A DNA stretch of 64,000 bases from JBPOFM01 sp041391925 (GTDB lineage Bacteria > Bacteroidota > Bacteroidia > Flavobacteriales > Flavobacteriaceae), in the NCBI GenBank assembly GCA_041391925.1, contig JAWKNA010000006.1, positions 62,001 to 126,000 on the forward strand. The letters run 5' to 3'. The notes below the pieces were generated by a model. That model worked only from the letters and a program-made list of their open reading frames with translations. It was not told the origin of the DNA and did no database searches. Shown piece by piece: positions 42,458 through 51,549 of this stretch; position 1 is the first letter of the stretch; each line of letters starts with the position of its first letter. Position numbers and translations under genes: made by a program.

Positions 42458-42795
42458 TGCATAAATTTAGCGAACAGATAACTTTTAAAATCATTACCTG
42501 TGTTTTGGTAATGAGCTTATTGGTACCGACTGGCGTTAAGTTTTCACATATATTTACCCACCACCATCATGAAATCTGTAATGGCGAGCCACAAACGCAC
42601 CTTCATAATGCCGATTTGGATTGTAGCTTTTACAAATTCAAATTAAGTACACCCTTTACAATTCCAAATTTTGAGTTTGAAATCATTCCTGCTTTGGATA
42701 ACCATCAGAGTTATGCAGGAACGTACTCATTTTTAAGTGAATTTCAACAACTCCACTTCACGCTTCGTGGACCTCCGCAAATTGATTTGATCTAA
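42457..42795 (+). CDS. Small histidine-rich, signal-bearing protein
   Basis: A 112-residue protein with a hydrophobic segment (IITCVLVMSLLVPTGVKF) near the start and a metal-binding-type stretch HIFTHHHHEICNG, followed by HLHNADLDCSFYKFKL. Cys/His spacing suggests binding of zinc or copper. It is co-directional with and 60 bp upstream of a TonB-dependent receptor. I recall similar His-rich proteins beside metal-linked receptors in flavobacteria, but the function is not proven. The ATG overlaps the previous stop (TGATG). Confidence 0.65.
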   Translation: MHKFSEQITFKIITCVLVMSLLVPTGVKFSHIFTHHHHEICNGEPQTHLHNADLDCSFYKFKLSTPFTIPNFEFEIIPALDNHQSYAGTYSFLSEFQQLHFTLRGPPQIDLI

Positions 42796-42800
42796 CTCTT

Positions 42801-42819
42801 TTCTGAATTTTTTTCAGAA
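42801..42819 (+). promoter_or_regulatory. Hairpin between the His-rich gene and the TonB receptor
   Basis: TTCTGAA (42801-42807), five Ts, TTCAGAA (42813-42819), a perfect 7-bp stem. It could be a weak terminator or attenuator that separates expression of the two genes. Confidence 0.35.
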
Positions 42820-42855
42820 GACATTTTTATTGAATTAATTTAAAAACACATTTAC

Positions 42856-45048
42856 ATGAAACTAATTTTAAATGTATTGCTATTATTGGCAATACCATCC
42901 ATATATGCACAGAACACCCTAAATGGGACTATTTCGGACAAGAGTACGAACGAACCCATCGTCTTTGCCAATGTGTACCTTCCACAACTTGAAAAAGGAA
43001 CCACAACCGATGAAAAAGGAAATTTCACTATCAATAATCTTCCTAATGGAACTTATAAAATAGTTGTCTCCATTATTGGATATGAAACTTTGTCCCAAAA
43101 CATTACACTTCCCTTAAGCGAATCACTTACAATGGCTATAAACCCTTCCACCATTGAAATGGAAGAAGTCATCGTCTCAACGCCATTCCACAAACTTCAA
43201 AGCGAAAATGTAATGAAAGTAGAACGCGAAAGTGTGAGTGATTTAAAATCCAAAGGTTCGGTCACATTATCTGAAGGAATTTCCAATATTGCGGGAGTAG
43301 AAACTGTTACAACAGGATTAAGTATCGGAAAGCCTGTCATTAGGGGCTTGAGCTCAAATAGGGTTTTGGTCTATACGCAAGGTGTACGCCTCGAAAACCA
43401 ACAATTTGGTGATGAGCATGGCCTTGGACTCAATGATGCTGGTATAGAAAGTGTGGAAGTCATCAAAGGCCCTGCGTCCCTGCTCTATGGCAGTGATGCC
43501 CTTGGAGGTGTGCTCTACTTAAATCCTGAAAAATTTGCCGAAGCCAATACCTCAAATGGCGATGTTGGCGGCAATTACTATTCCAATACACAAGGTTACA
43601 GTACCAATGCAGGTTTTAAAACCTCTGGAGAGAAATTCAAATTTTTATTCAGAGGAAGTCTGGCAGAACATTCAGACTATAAAACGAAAGATTACAGAGT
43701 GACCAACACGCGTTTTAGGGAACAGGATTTCAAGACAGGCTTTGGCTACCAAAACAATAAATTCAAAACTGAATTGCGATACAACATCAACAATTCCAAA
43801 CTAGGGATTCCGGAAGAATTGGGAGAGCAATCCACGGATAGAGCACCTTTATTGCCGTTTCAGGAAATTACCAATCATGTGTTAAGCTCCAAATCGACTG
43901 TTTTTTTCAATAATTCTAGTTTGGATGTCAATCTTGGATTGCTATATAATGATAGAAAGGAATTTGAAGCGGAAGAAGGCGAAGAAGTAGATTTGGATAA
44001 TTTAGAGGCCGCCTTGCATCTAAAGCTGAAAACCTTCAACTACGATATTAAATACAATCTTCCAAAACTTGGAAAATTTGAAACCATTGTGGGTGTTCAG
44101 GGCATGAACCAGACCAACTCAAATTATGGGGAAGAACAATTGATTCCTAATGCCATGACCAACGACATTGGTATTTTGGCAACATCTCACATCCATTTTG
44201 AAAAGGCTGATGTACAATTGGGAGCCCGATTTGATAATAGGACCATCGATGTAGAGAAGGGTATCCAACGAAATTTCAACAGTTTTAACGGAGCCGCTGG
44301 AGTAAAAACCAATTTGGCAAAACAAGTGACAGCGCGTTTAAATCTTGCTACCGGTTTTAGAGCTCCTAACCTTGCCGAATTGACTTCTGATGGCGTTCAC
44401 GAAGGTACCAATCGCTACGAAATTGGAAATGCTGACTTGACCAACGAGCAAAACTTTCAAACGGATTTGACCTTGGAATACACCAATGAACATTTTGAAC
44501 TGTTTGCCAATGGGTTTTATAATCTCATCCAAAACTATATCTATATTTCCCCAAATGGTGATATCGTTGATGACACGCCTGTATATGACTATCTTCAAAA
44601 TGATGCACGCTTATATGGCGGTGAAATTGGATTTCATCTACATCCACATCCTTTGGATTGGTTACACGTCGAAAGTAGTTTTGAAACCGTAACAGGCCAA
44701 CAAAAAGATGACTCCTATCTACCACTGATTCCAGCCAATTCTCTGAACAATACCATCCGGGTGGAACTTAATGGGAAATGGTTTGAAAAAGGATATTTAT
44801 TCGCAAGCTTAAAATCCACGTTTAAACAAAACAATATCAACCAATTTGAAACCACAACGGATGGCTATGATTTGTTAAGCGCTGGTTTTGGCGGGAAAGT
44901 GAAACTGTTCAAAAATGATCTGGCGATTTCCGTTTCCGGAACTAATCTGACTGACAAAGAGTACATCAATCACCTTTCAAGATTAAAACCTGAAGGCATC
45001 TATAATATGGGAAGAAATTTCAATGTAGGCCTGACCTATTATTTGTAA
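42856..45048 (+). CDS. TonB-dependent outer-membrane receptor with CarboxypepD_reg-like domain
   Basis: A 730-residue receptor. Signal peptide (LLLLAIPSIYAQ), then a CarboxypepD_reg-like domain (ISDKSTNEPIVFANVYLPQL, GTYKIVVSIIGYETLSQN), a plug with KPVIRGLSSNRVLVYTQGVR and VIKGPASLLYGSDALGGVLY, and a beta-barrel ending NFNVGLTYYL with terminal aromatic residue. It would use TonB to import a substrate. The His-rich protein upstream suggests a metal or metal complex, unproven. No SusD partner is present, so glycan uptake is unlikely. Confidence 0.9.
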   Translation: MKLILNVLLLLAIPSIYAQNTLNGTISDKSTNEPIVFANVYLPQLEKGTTTDEKGNFTINNLPNGTYKIVVSIIGYETLSQNITLPLSESLTMAINPSTIEMEEVIVSTPFHKLQSENVMKVERESVSDLKSKGSVTLSEGISNIAGVETVTTGLSIGKPVIRGLSSNRVLVYTQGVRLENQQFGDEHGLGLNDAGIESVEVIKGPASLLYGSDALGGVLYLNPEKFAEANTSNGDVGGNYYSNTQGYSTNAGFKTSGEKFKFLFRGSLAEHSDYKTKDYRVTNTRFREQDFKTGFGYQNNKFKTELRYNINNSKLGIPEELGEQSTDRAPLLPFQEITNHVLSSKSTVFFNNSSLDVNLGLLYNDRKEFEAEEGEEVDLDNLEAALHLKLKTFNYDIKYNLPKLGKFETIVGVQGMNQTNSNYGEEQLIPNAMTNDIGILATSHIHFEKADVQLGARFDNRTIDVEKGIQRNFNSFNGAAGVKTNLAKQVTARLNLATGFRAPNLAELTSDGVHEGTNRYEIGNADLTNEQNFQTDLTLEYTNEHFELFANGFYNLIQNYIYISPNGDIVDDTPVYDYLQNDARLYGGEIGFHLHPHPLDWLHVESSFETVTGQQKDDSYLPLIPANSLNNTIRVELNGKWFEKGYLFASLKSTFKQNNINQFETTTDGYDLLSAGFGGKVKLFKNDLAISVSGTNLTDKEYINHLSRLKPEGIYNMGRNFNVGLTYYL

Positions 45049-45060
45049 GAACTAATTTAG

Positions 45061-45118
45061 TCTGTTGTAGCGCAGTCGAGAACTTAAAATCTTTCGACTG
45101 CGTTCACCCAGACAGATA
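45061..45118. repeat. Inverted TCGACTGCG repeat pair
   Basis: CGCAGTCGA (45071-45079) and TCGACTGCG (45094-45102) are perfect inverted repeats 14 bp apart, followed by TTCACCCAGACAGATA. Similar words occur at 31276 and 35684. The pair sits between convergent genes and could work as a bidirectional terminator. Confidence 0.65.
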
Positions 45119-45127
45119 TATTACGGT

Positions 45128-45412
45128 TTATTTTATTTCAACAACCTGCTTTTCCGAATTGATTACATAGGTATAAAACCACATCAAGGTAAAGGATGGG
45201 ATAATGTCAAATCCTGGTAGTGCTTCTTCAATAAACGTGAACACTGCCCCAATTTTTCCCGCTTTACCTTTGTACATCTTGGTCATCAGCCAAGCAGAAA
45301 TGGGTGCCCAGATAATATCAGAAAACTCTCCAACGCCAGGAATCAGAAAACTGACACATCCCAAGGCGTCAAAAACAATTCCCAATACTAATTTTTTGTA
45401 TTTCGTATTCAT
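45128..45412 (-). CDS. Small membrane protein of unknown function
   Basis: A 94-residue protein starting MNTKYKKLVLGIVFDALG. Two or three membrane segments (ALGCVSFLIPGVGEFSDIIW and FDIIPSFTLMWFYTYVI) flank a charged loop, MTKMYKGKAGKIGAVFT. An in-frame ATG three codons earlier is possible. It precedes the receptor's 3' end convergently and follows the folE gene on the same strand after 46 bp. No function inferred. Confidence 0.7.
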   Translation of the reverse strand: MNTKYKKLVLGIVFDALGCVSFLIPGVGEFSDIIWAPISAWLMTKMYKGKAGKIGAVFTFIEEALPGFDIIPSFTLMWFYTYVINSEKQVVEIK

Positions 45413-45458
45413 TCTAAACATTTAATAATCATCAATAAACAAGAAACATACCAAATTT

Positions 45459-46055
45459 TTAAGAAAACTTACTACTGATTAATTTCAAGAATTCATTTCG
45501 CGTTTCAATCTTTTCAAATTGACCTCTAAAACCCGATGTTGTGGTCACGGAATTTTGTTTCTGAACACCACGCATCATCATGCACATGTGAGAGGCCTCA
45601 ATAACCACTGCTACTCCTTGGGGCTTCAAGGTATCATTGATGCAATCCAAAATCTGCTCTGTCAACCGCTCTTGAACCTGCAATCGGCGAGCAAAGACAT
45701 CCACAATTCTCGGCAATTTGCTCAACCCGACAATATGTCCGTTTGGAATGTAGGCAATATGCGCTTTTCCAAAAAATGGAAGTATATGATGTTCGCAAAG
45801 CGAATACACTTCTATATCTTTTACAAGCACCATTTCGTTATAGGATTCTTTAAACATAGCACTCTTTAATATGTCAGCAGCATCCTGATGATACCCTTGT
45901 GTCAGAAACTGCATGGCTTTGGAGGCACGTTCTGGTGTTTTCAACAGTCCATCACGAGTGATGTCTTCTCCTAAATCCTGAATAATACTTTGATATTTCG
46001 ATTTAATCCCTTCGGTAATCTCAGAATTATACGTTTCAAAAAATTCGTATGGCAT
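45459..46055 (-). CDS. folE: GTP cyclohydrolase I
   Basis: A 198-residue enzyme that converts GTP to 7,8-dihydroneopterin triphosphate, first step of folate or pterin synthesis. Zinc ligands and active site are in YSLCEHHILPFFGKAHIAYI and VVIEASHMCMMMRGVQKQNS (Cys and His). GLSKLPRIVDVFARRLQVQE and TTSGFRGQF complete the family signature. Start and length fit. It stands alone upstream of the small membrane gene on the same strand. Confidence 0.97.
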   Translation of the reverse strand: MPYEFFETYNSEITEGIKSKYQSIIQDLGEDITRDGLLKTPERASKAMQFLTQGYHQDAADILKSAMFKESYNEMVLVKDIEVYSLCEHHILPFFGKAHIAYIPNGHIVGLSKLPRIVDVFARRLQVQERLTEQILDCINDTLKPQGVAVVIEASHMCMMMRGVQKQNSVTTTSGFRGQFEKIETRNEFLKLISSKFS

Positions 46056-46265
46056 AGTGTTTTTGTTTGCTGTGTTAAAAATACATAATAATTTTCAGTG
46101 TTGGAGTTAAGTAAGTTACCCAAACATTAACAGTTACGGTTGGTTTTTAACGTTTGGTTATGACTATTGAAAACCCGTCGTCATTAGCTTTGCGAGACTA
46201 ACTGTAACAAACCGATTAATTTGTTGTCTTTATGAATAACAAATTAACCATCAATCAAACCAAAC

Positions 46266-48722
46266 ATGAAAATCCGCTTCACCATTTTTTTTGTTTCTGT
46301 GTTTAGTGTCTCATCAATTCTAGCGCAAGAAGAAAAAAAGTCCCTTCAAATTTTACGAACTGACAATCCCCCCAAAATAGATGGCGTTTTGGACGATGAG
46401 GTATGGATGCATGCCATGGAAGCCAAAAACTTTACCGAGTTTCGACCCACCATGGGTCTAGCAGAAAAACCAGGAGAGGAAACCGTGGTAAAAATGACCT
46501 ATGATGACAATGCTATCTATATTGCAGCATATTTGTATGACAATCCTGAATTGATCATGAAACAAATGACCAGCAGGGATAACTTTGGCCAGAGCGATTT
46601 CTTTTTAGTGGTTTTCAATCCGAATAACGATGCGCAGAATGACACCGAGTTAGTGGTGTTTCCAACCGGAACGCAGGCTGATGCCATTGCCAGCCCCAGC
46701 AATGGAGAAGATTTTGGATGGAATGCCGTTTGGGACAGTGCAGTACAAATCGTTGATGACGGTTGGATTGTAGAAATGAAAATACCCTATTCGGTGTTGC
46801 GTTTTGCCAATAAGGAAAAACCAACTTGGGGACTACAATTTCATCGTCAGTTCAGAAGAACACGTGAACAATATACATGGAATCCTGTAGACATCACAAA
46901 AGGAAACATTGGCTTATACCATGGCGAAATGGTCGGGCTGGAAAACATCCAACCGCCCACCCGATTGAGTTTGTACCCATTTGCTTCTGCCCTGGTGAGT
47001 TCTTATGATGGAGAAACAACGGACAACTACAGTTTAGGACTTGATGTTAAATATGGCATCAGTGAAAATTTTACTTTGGATGCCACTTTGATTCCCGATT
47101 TCAGCCAAGCGGGTTTTGATAATGTGGTGCTCAATTTGGGGCCGTTTGAACAACAATTTTCAGAGCAGCGTCAATTCTTTAAGGAAGGTGTTGATTTATT
47201 CAACAAAGGAAATCTTTTTTATTCAAGGCGTGTGGGGAGCTCACCCACGGGATCTGTGGAACTGAACGAAAATGAAATTGTTACCAAATATCCTGACAAA
47301 GTAAAGACCTTGAATGCCATAAAAGTATCAGGTAGAACAAAGAAAGGTTTGGGGGTTGGCTTCTTTAATGCCATAACCGAAAAAACCTATGCTACCATCA
47401 AGGATACCGTCTCTGGTGATTCTCGCAATACAGTGGTCGAACCTTTGGCTAACTATAACATTTTGGTCTTGGACCAACAGTTCAACCAAACCTCTTCTGT
47501 GAGTTTGGTAAATACCAATGTGACCAGAGACGGTCATTTTAGGGATGCAAATGTCACTGCTGCCTTGTTTGATGTGACTACAAAGTCCAACGAATACAAT
47601 GTAAGCGGTGGCGCAAAAATGAGTTCTTTGAATCTTCCCGATGACACGGTGAATGGCTTCAGTTCAGAATTGTTTTTGGGCAAAGTGAGCGGAAAATATC
47701 GGTACAGCATTAGTCATTCGTTAGCGGACAAAAAATATAACATCAATGATTTGGGTATTCTATTCAGGAATAATTACAACAATTTCTCAGCAGATGTATC
47801 GTACCGTATTTTTGAACCTACCAAAACACTCAACAATTTTTACATAGGCACATGGTTCAATTACAATCGTTTGTTTGACCCTGGTACGTACACGGGAAAA
47901 AACACGGGTTTCAACATCAATGGAACCACAAAAAAACTTCACGGTTTCGGTTGGAATGTCAACTATCAAATAGGCAAGCAATATGATTATTTTGAACCAC
48001 GCACCGCAGGTCGCTATTTCATTTATGAGAATTGGTTGAATACCAACGCTTGGATTTCATCAAATTACAACAAAACGTTTGCTCTGGATGCAAATGTCGG
48101 TTATGCCACAGTGTTTGAGAAAGGAAGGGATTTTTATAACTATTGGTTCGGTGTAGATCCTAGGGTTAGGTTCAATGATAAATTTTTACTTACCTATTCC
48201 TTCTATTGGGATGACTATCGAAAAGACCGTGGCTTTGTGGCAAAAGTGGATGACGACATCATTTTTGGTCAGCGCCGTCGTTTTGAGATTGTCAATGGCC
48301 TTTCTGGAAGCTATAATTTTAACCCTTACCATTCATTGAATTTGACATGTAGATATTATTGGTCCACTGTCACCTATGAAAATGAGTTATATACCCTGCT
48401 GCCCAATGGTCGCTTGACGCAAGATGAAGGGTATATGGTGATAAATCCTGATGATCCCACAAAACAGGTTGACGACCCAAACCTAAATCTTAATATCTGG
48501 AATTTTGACTTTTCCTATTCCTGGCAGTTTGCTCCAGGAAGTCAATTATCCGCATTGTATAGAAACAACCTAAACAATGAAGATCATTTTTCCAAGGAAA
48601 AATATTTTAACAGTGTACAGCGAGTCTTTGAACAACCCATACAACATACCTTCTCACTCCGTCTGGTCTATTACATTGACTATAACAATTCAAAAAATAT
48701 ATTCCGTAAGAAAACCTCATGA
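46266..48722 (+). CDS. DUF5916 outer-membrane protein with CBM9-like N-terminus
   Basis: An 818-residue secreted or outer-membrane protein. The signal peptide (FVSVFSVSSILAQ) precedes a CBM9-like domain (IDGVLDDEVWMHAMEAKNFT, NAIYIAAYLYDNPELIMKQM, VDDGWIVEMKIPYSVLRFAN). The DUF5916 beta-barrel follows, with LIPDFSQAGFDNVVLNLGPF and FEQQFSEQRQFFKEGVDLFN as landmarks. The C-terminal strand ends SLRLVYYID. A role in binding or transporting glycans or peptides is a family-level guess. LolD follows in the same direction. Confidence 0.9.
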   Translation: MKIRFTIFFVSVFSVSSILAQEEKKSLQILRTDNPPKIDGVLDDEVWMHAMEAKNFTEFRPTMGLAEKPGEETVVKMTYDDNAIYIAAYLYDNPELIMKQMTSRDNFGQSDFFLVVFNPNNDAQNDTELVVFPTGTQADAIASPSNGEDFGWNAVWDSAVQIVDDGWIVEMKIPYSVLRFANKEKPTWGLQFHRQFRRTREQYTWNPVDITKGNIGLYHGEMVGLENIQPPTRLSLYPFASALVSSYDGETTDNYSLGLDVKYGISENFTLDATLIPDFSQAGFDNVVLNLGPFEQQFSEQRQFFKEGVDLFNKGNLFYSRRVGSSPTGSVELNENEIVTKYPDKVKTLNAIKVSGRTKKGLGVGFFNAITEKTYATIKDTVSGDSRNTVVEPLANYNILVLDQQFNQTSSVSLVNTNVTRDGHFRDANVTAALFDVTTKSNEYNVSGGAKMSSLNLPDDTVNGFSSELFLGKVSGKYRYSISHSLADKKYNINDLGILFRNNYNNFSADVSYRIFEPTKTLNNFYIGTWFNYNRLFDPGTYTGKNTGFNINGTTKKLHGFGWNVNYQIGKQYDYFEPRTAGRYFIYENWLNTNAWISSNYNKTFALDANVGYATVFEKGRDFYNYWFGVDPRVRFNDKFLLTYSFYWDDYRKDRGFVAKVDDDIIFGQRRRFEIVNGLSGSYNFNPYHSLNLTCRYYWSTVTYENELYTLLPNGRLTQDEGYMVINPDDPTKQVDDPNLNLNIWNFDFSYSWQFAPGSQLSALYRNNLNNEDHFSKEKYFNSVQRVFEQPIQHTFSLRLVYYIDYNNSKNIFRKKTS

Positions 48723-48724
48723 GG

Positions 48725-48756
48725 TTTGCGAAGCACGTGATAAAGTAGTATGTTTG
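48725..48756 (+). promoter_or_regulatory. Promoter-like sequence at the lolD start
   Basis: TTTG (48725-48728), 20-bp gap, TATGTTTG (48749-48756): an exact match to the Bacteroidota consensus. The box overlaps an ATG at 48750, which is therefore an unlikely start if this is used, and abuts the ATG at 48762. It might give a leaderless mRNA. Confidence 0.45.
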
Positions 48757-48761
48757 AGGTC

Positions 48762-49421
48762 ATGATCAAAGCGGCCAACATTCACAAATACTACAATGAG
48801 CTCCACGTGCTAAAAGGCGTGGATTTGCACATTGCTAAAAGTGAAATCGTCTCCATCGTTGGCGCTTCAGGCGCGGGCAAAACAACCTTGTTACAGATTC
48901 TTGGCACACTCGATAGAGCGGCTTCTAAAGACGCCAGTGAACTCATCATCAATGATGTAAACCTAAACTCACTGAATGATAAAGCCTTGGCAAAGTTCCG
49001 AAATGAGCACATTGGTTTTATCTTTCAGTTCCACCAGCTATTGCCCGAATTTACCGCATTGGAGAATGTCTGTATTCCAGCCTTCATCAAAAAGACATCC
49101 AAAACCGATGCCGAAAAACGCGCCAAGGAACTATTGGATTTCCTGGGCCTTAAAGATCGCTACCACCACAAACCAAACGAGCTTTCTGGTGGCGAACAGC
49201 AACGGGTGGCCGTCGCAAGAGCTTTGGTCAACAATCCCGATTTGATATTTGCGGACGAACCTTCAGGGAATCTCGATAGTGAGAGTGCCGAAAACCTTCA
49301 TAACCTCTTTTTCAAATTGCGGGATGAATTTGGTCAAACCTTTGTCATCGTGACTCACAACGAAGAACTGGCCAATATGGCCGACCGAAAATTGGTCATG
49401 GTCGACGGCAAGATTGTTTAA
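48762..49421 (+). CDS. lolD: LolD-like ABC transporter ATP-binding protein
   Basis: A 219-residue ABC ATPase. Walker A is VGASGAGKTTL, the signature is ELSGGEQQRVAVARAL, Walker B is DLIFADEPSGNLDSES, and the H-loop is VIVTHNEELA. The FQFHQLLPEFTALENV segment matches the LolD/MacB group. It would power extraction of lipoproteins from the inner membrane with LolC/E, which are not in this window. I choose the ATG at 48762 (MIKAANIHKYYNELHV); an ATG at 48750 would overlap a promoter box. It is convergent with the small minus-strand genes (4-bp overlap). Confidence 0.87.
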   Translation: MIKAANIHKYYNELHVLKGVDLHIAKSEIVSIVGASGAGKTTLLQILGTLDRAASKDASELIINDVNLNSLNDKALAKFRNEHIGFIFQFHQLLPEFTALENVCIPAFIKKTSKTDAEKRAKELLDFLGLKDRYHHKPNELSGGEQQRVAVARALVNNPDLIFADEPSGNLDSESAENLHNLFFKLRDEFGQTFVIVTHNEELANMADRKLVMVDGKIV

Positions 49422-49606
49422 CCCTCCCTATGCGTGTCTAGAGGGATGGCGTCCACAAGTCTATCGATGAATCTACTGATCAGTCCTCCTGTTGTATGCC
49501 CAGCTTTATAAATAGGTACTTTACCCAACGCACTGTCAAAGTTGTTCATTGAAGTGCCCACAATGTCCAGTGTGGTGTCTATGATATCATCAGAGGTCTC
49601 TTCCAT
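49418..49606 (-). CDS. 62-residue hypothetical protein
   Basis: Small protein: MEETSDDIIDTTLDIVGTSM, then KVPIYKAGHTTGGLISRFID and a charged end. Mixed composition without a membrane helix. It overlaps the previous minus-strand gene by 17 bp and the lolD stop by 4 bp. No family recognised, but the tight overlap with the 48-residue gene argues for a real two-gene unit. Confidence 0.5.
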   Translation of the reverse strand: MEETSDDIIDTTLDIVGTSMNNFDSALGKVPIYKAGHTTGGLISRFIDRLVDAIPLDTHREG

Positions 49607-49736
49607 GGCTTAGTTGTTTTCTATGATTTTTAAATGCTTTCAAGTCGTTGATGGCGTCCTTGCCAAGCTTTGTACCGATTCCCAGTACAAACAGCGCAAC
49701 GCTCGCTTTTAATGTAAACTTTATAAAGTCGTTCAT
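49590..49736 (-). CDS. 48-residue single-helix protein
   Basis: A 48-codon open reading frame: MNDFIKFTLKASVALFVLGI then GTKLGKDAINDLKAFKNHRK. It has one membrane-compatible segment (about residues 9-21) followed by a basic amphipathic helix. The stop overlaps the start of the 62-residue gene by 17 bp. No homologue recognised by eye. Confidence 0.45.
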   Translation of the reverse strand: MNDFIKFTLKASVALFVLGIGTKLGKDAINDLKAFKNHRKQLSHGRDL

Positions 49737-50065
49737 GTCTATCAAGTTTTTGTGTTCTTATAGCCTTATCTCCTATCGGAAAAAAGGAAGTCTTCTAAGT
49801 TAATCATTTATAACGACAGTAAAAAGATGAAAACCTTTTGAGTTTAAAATACCATGGATTGAGTTAAACAGTCAGTTCCCAAAAACAAAATCAAAGGGCA
49901 GGCATCACAGCAAGAAATACATATTTTGATTACCTTTATAATAGGTTGCCAACCATTTAAAAGTAAATAAAACTAAAAACACTTAGGTAGTAGTGATGGT
50001 GCGGTGGCAAGCAATCTCAAGCTCAATAAATACATAACTACGATGCAATATAAAAATCTCAAACA
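49737..50065. other. Gene-free stretch of 329 bp
   Basis: AT-rich, no convincing open frame, no tRNA-like or strong hairpin structure noticed. It separates the small minus-strand genes from the following hypothetical gene and probably holds promoters I cannot assign. Confidence 0.5.
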
Positions 50066-50569
50066 ATGGACGAAGGCTATTATCTAGAAACATTCAAAAA
50101 ATCAGCAGACCAATTGGACAAATCAAGGCTGAAAGAAAAACAACTTGAACTGTATGTGGGCATAACGCTCAATTCAGTGGTGCTAAAATTATACAAGACC
50201 AAATGGGCCAATCCCAATACCGACCCCATAAATGCAAAAACAAGGATTTTCTTCGCCATTTGGGTGAATCACCAAACTCTAAAACAGAACAAAGTATATT
50301 ACAACATTCACGCCTTAAAACTTAGGGAAATGAAAGGCTATACCATAACTAGTCGGGCATTTGCTGATAGCTTTAGAAAGGAGTTGGTAAAGTATACAAA
50401 CGATTGGGATAATGTGAAGATGGACTTGGGCCCATTGACCTTGATGGAAGGATGGGTACAGGTTAAAGATGAAAACCTCGAAACCTGTATCGTCCAGTTG
50501 GCAAACAAGTTCATAAACATCGACGACATCATTGACAATACCTTAAAGAAATTTAAGCAGACTAAATAA
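50066..50569 (+). CDS. Hypothetical cytosolic protein
   Basis: A 167-residue protein of unknown family: QLELYVGITLNSVVLKLYKT, ARIFFAIWVNHQTLKQNK-like stretch seen as TRIFFAIWVNHQT, then YNIHALKLREMKGYTITSR and MEGWVQVKDENLETCIVQLA. Charged and aromatic residues suggest a globular cytoplasmic protein. It stands 86 bp upstream of the TIGR02757 gene on the same strand. No function inferred. Confidence 0.65.
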   Translation: MDEGYYLETFKKSADQLDKSRLKEKQLELYVGITLNSVVLKLYKTKWANPNTDPINAKTRIFFAIWVNHQTLKQNKVYYNIHALKLREMKGYTITSRAFADSFRKELVKYTNDWDNVKMDLGPLTLMEGWVQVKDENLETCIVQLANKFINIDDIIDNTLKKFKQTK

Positions 50570-50655
50570 GTGGATTTTTTAAATATAAAAAACAGCTGTA
50601 ATGAAGCTCCTAAAAACAAATACGGAACTGCAAAATTCAGTACCTTGCAATCCCT

Positions 50656-51429
50656 ATGAAATCCATATCCCAACACCAGCTCAAAGACCTCCTCGACACC
50701 AAGGTACAGCAGTACAACCAACCCCACTTCATCCCCACTGACCCCATTCAAGTACCACACCTGTTCTCCAAAAAAGAAGATATTGAAATAGCCGCATTCC
50801 TCACAGCCACCATCGCCTGGGGCAACCGCAAAAGCATCATCAGCAACGCCAAGCGTATGATGCAGCTTCTCGACAACGCACCACACGACTTCGTGACACA
50901 GCACCAAGACAGCGACCTGGCACCTCTATGGCCCTTTGTCCATCGTACCTTTAACGGCGAAGACCTCATCCAGTTTGTTAAAAGTCTTCAACACCTCTAT
51001 CAAAACCATGGAGGGCTGGAAACCGTCTTTTCCAAAAACTCACACCCTGGCTCCACCCAATACGCCATCCACCACTTTAAAAACCACTTCTTCGAGATAG
51101 AACACCTCCCGCGCACCAAAAAACACATCAGCGACCCCATGAAAAACTCTGCGGCTAAGCGCATCAACATGTTCCTCCGCTGGATGGTCCGTAACGACCA
51201 CAACGGTGTGGACTTCGGCATTTGGGAGAGCCTCGCTCCTGCCCAACTCTCCTGCCCCTTGGACGTCCATTCTGGCAACGTGGCTCGCAAGTTGGGCTTG
51301 TTACATCGAAAACAAAACGATGCAAAAGCTCTAAACGAATTGGATACCGCCCTACGCAAACTCGACAAAAATGACCCGGTCAAATACGACTTTGCCTTAT
51401 TCGGATTGGGCGTATTTGAAGCCTTCTGA
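50656..51429 (+). CDS. TIGR02757 (DUF2400) family protein
   Basis: A 257-residue protein of the TIGR02757/DUF2400 family. IEIAAFLTATIAWGNRKSII and APHDFVTQHQDSDLAPLWPF lie in the N-terminal half; SAAKRINMFLRWMVRNDHNG and ALFGLGVFEAF end it. The fold resembles HhH DNA glycosylase-like proteins, but biochemical function is not established as far as I know. It is convergent with the M61 gene, separated by a bidirectional terminator. Confidence 0.87.
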   Translation: MKSISQHQLKDLLDTKVQQYNQPHFIPTDPIQVPHLFSKKEDIEIAAFLTATIAWGNRKSIISNAKRMMQLLDNAPHDFVTQHQDSDLAPLWPFVHRTFNGEDLIQFVKSLQHLYQNHGGLETVFSKNSHPGSTQYAIHHFKNHFFEIEHLPRTKKHISDPMKNSAAKRINMFLRWMVRNDHNGVDFGIWESLAPAQLSCPLDVHSGNVARKLGLLHRKQNDAKALNELDTALRKLDKNDPVKYDFALFGLGVFEAF

Positions 51430-51490
51430 AACGAGAATATAATAGTTGCAAATAGACAAGCCTGGGTGGCATACAGCACATGCATAACTA

Positions 51491-51528
51491 AAAAAACGAT
51501 TGACAAAACCAGTTCATCAATCGTTTTT
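51491..51528. terminator. Bidirectional terminator between TIGR02757 and M61 genes
   Basis: AAAAACGATTGA (51492-51503), 13-nt loop, TCAATCGTTTTT (51517-51528): a perfect 12-bp stem with A-run on the left and T-run on the right, serving both converging genes. Confidence 0.88.
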
Positions 51529-51549
51529 CAGTAAATTAAATGGGATTAG

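Noticed and set aside
45071..45102. A dedicated terminator of the TonB receptor gene
   Set aside because: The inverted repeat lacks a T-run and belongs to a dispersed repeat type, so a terminator role is only possible.
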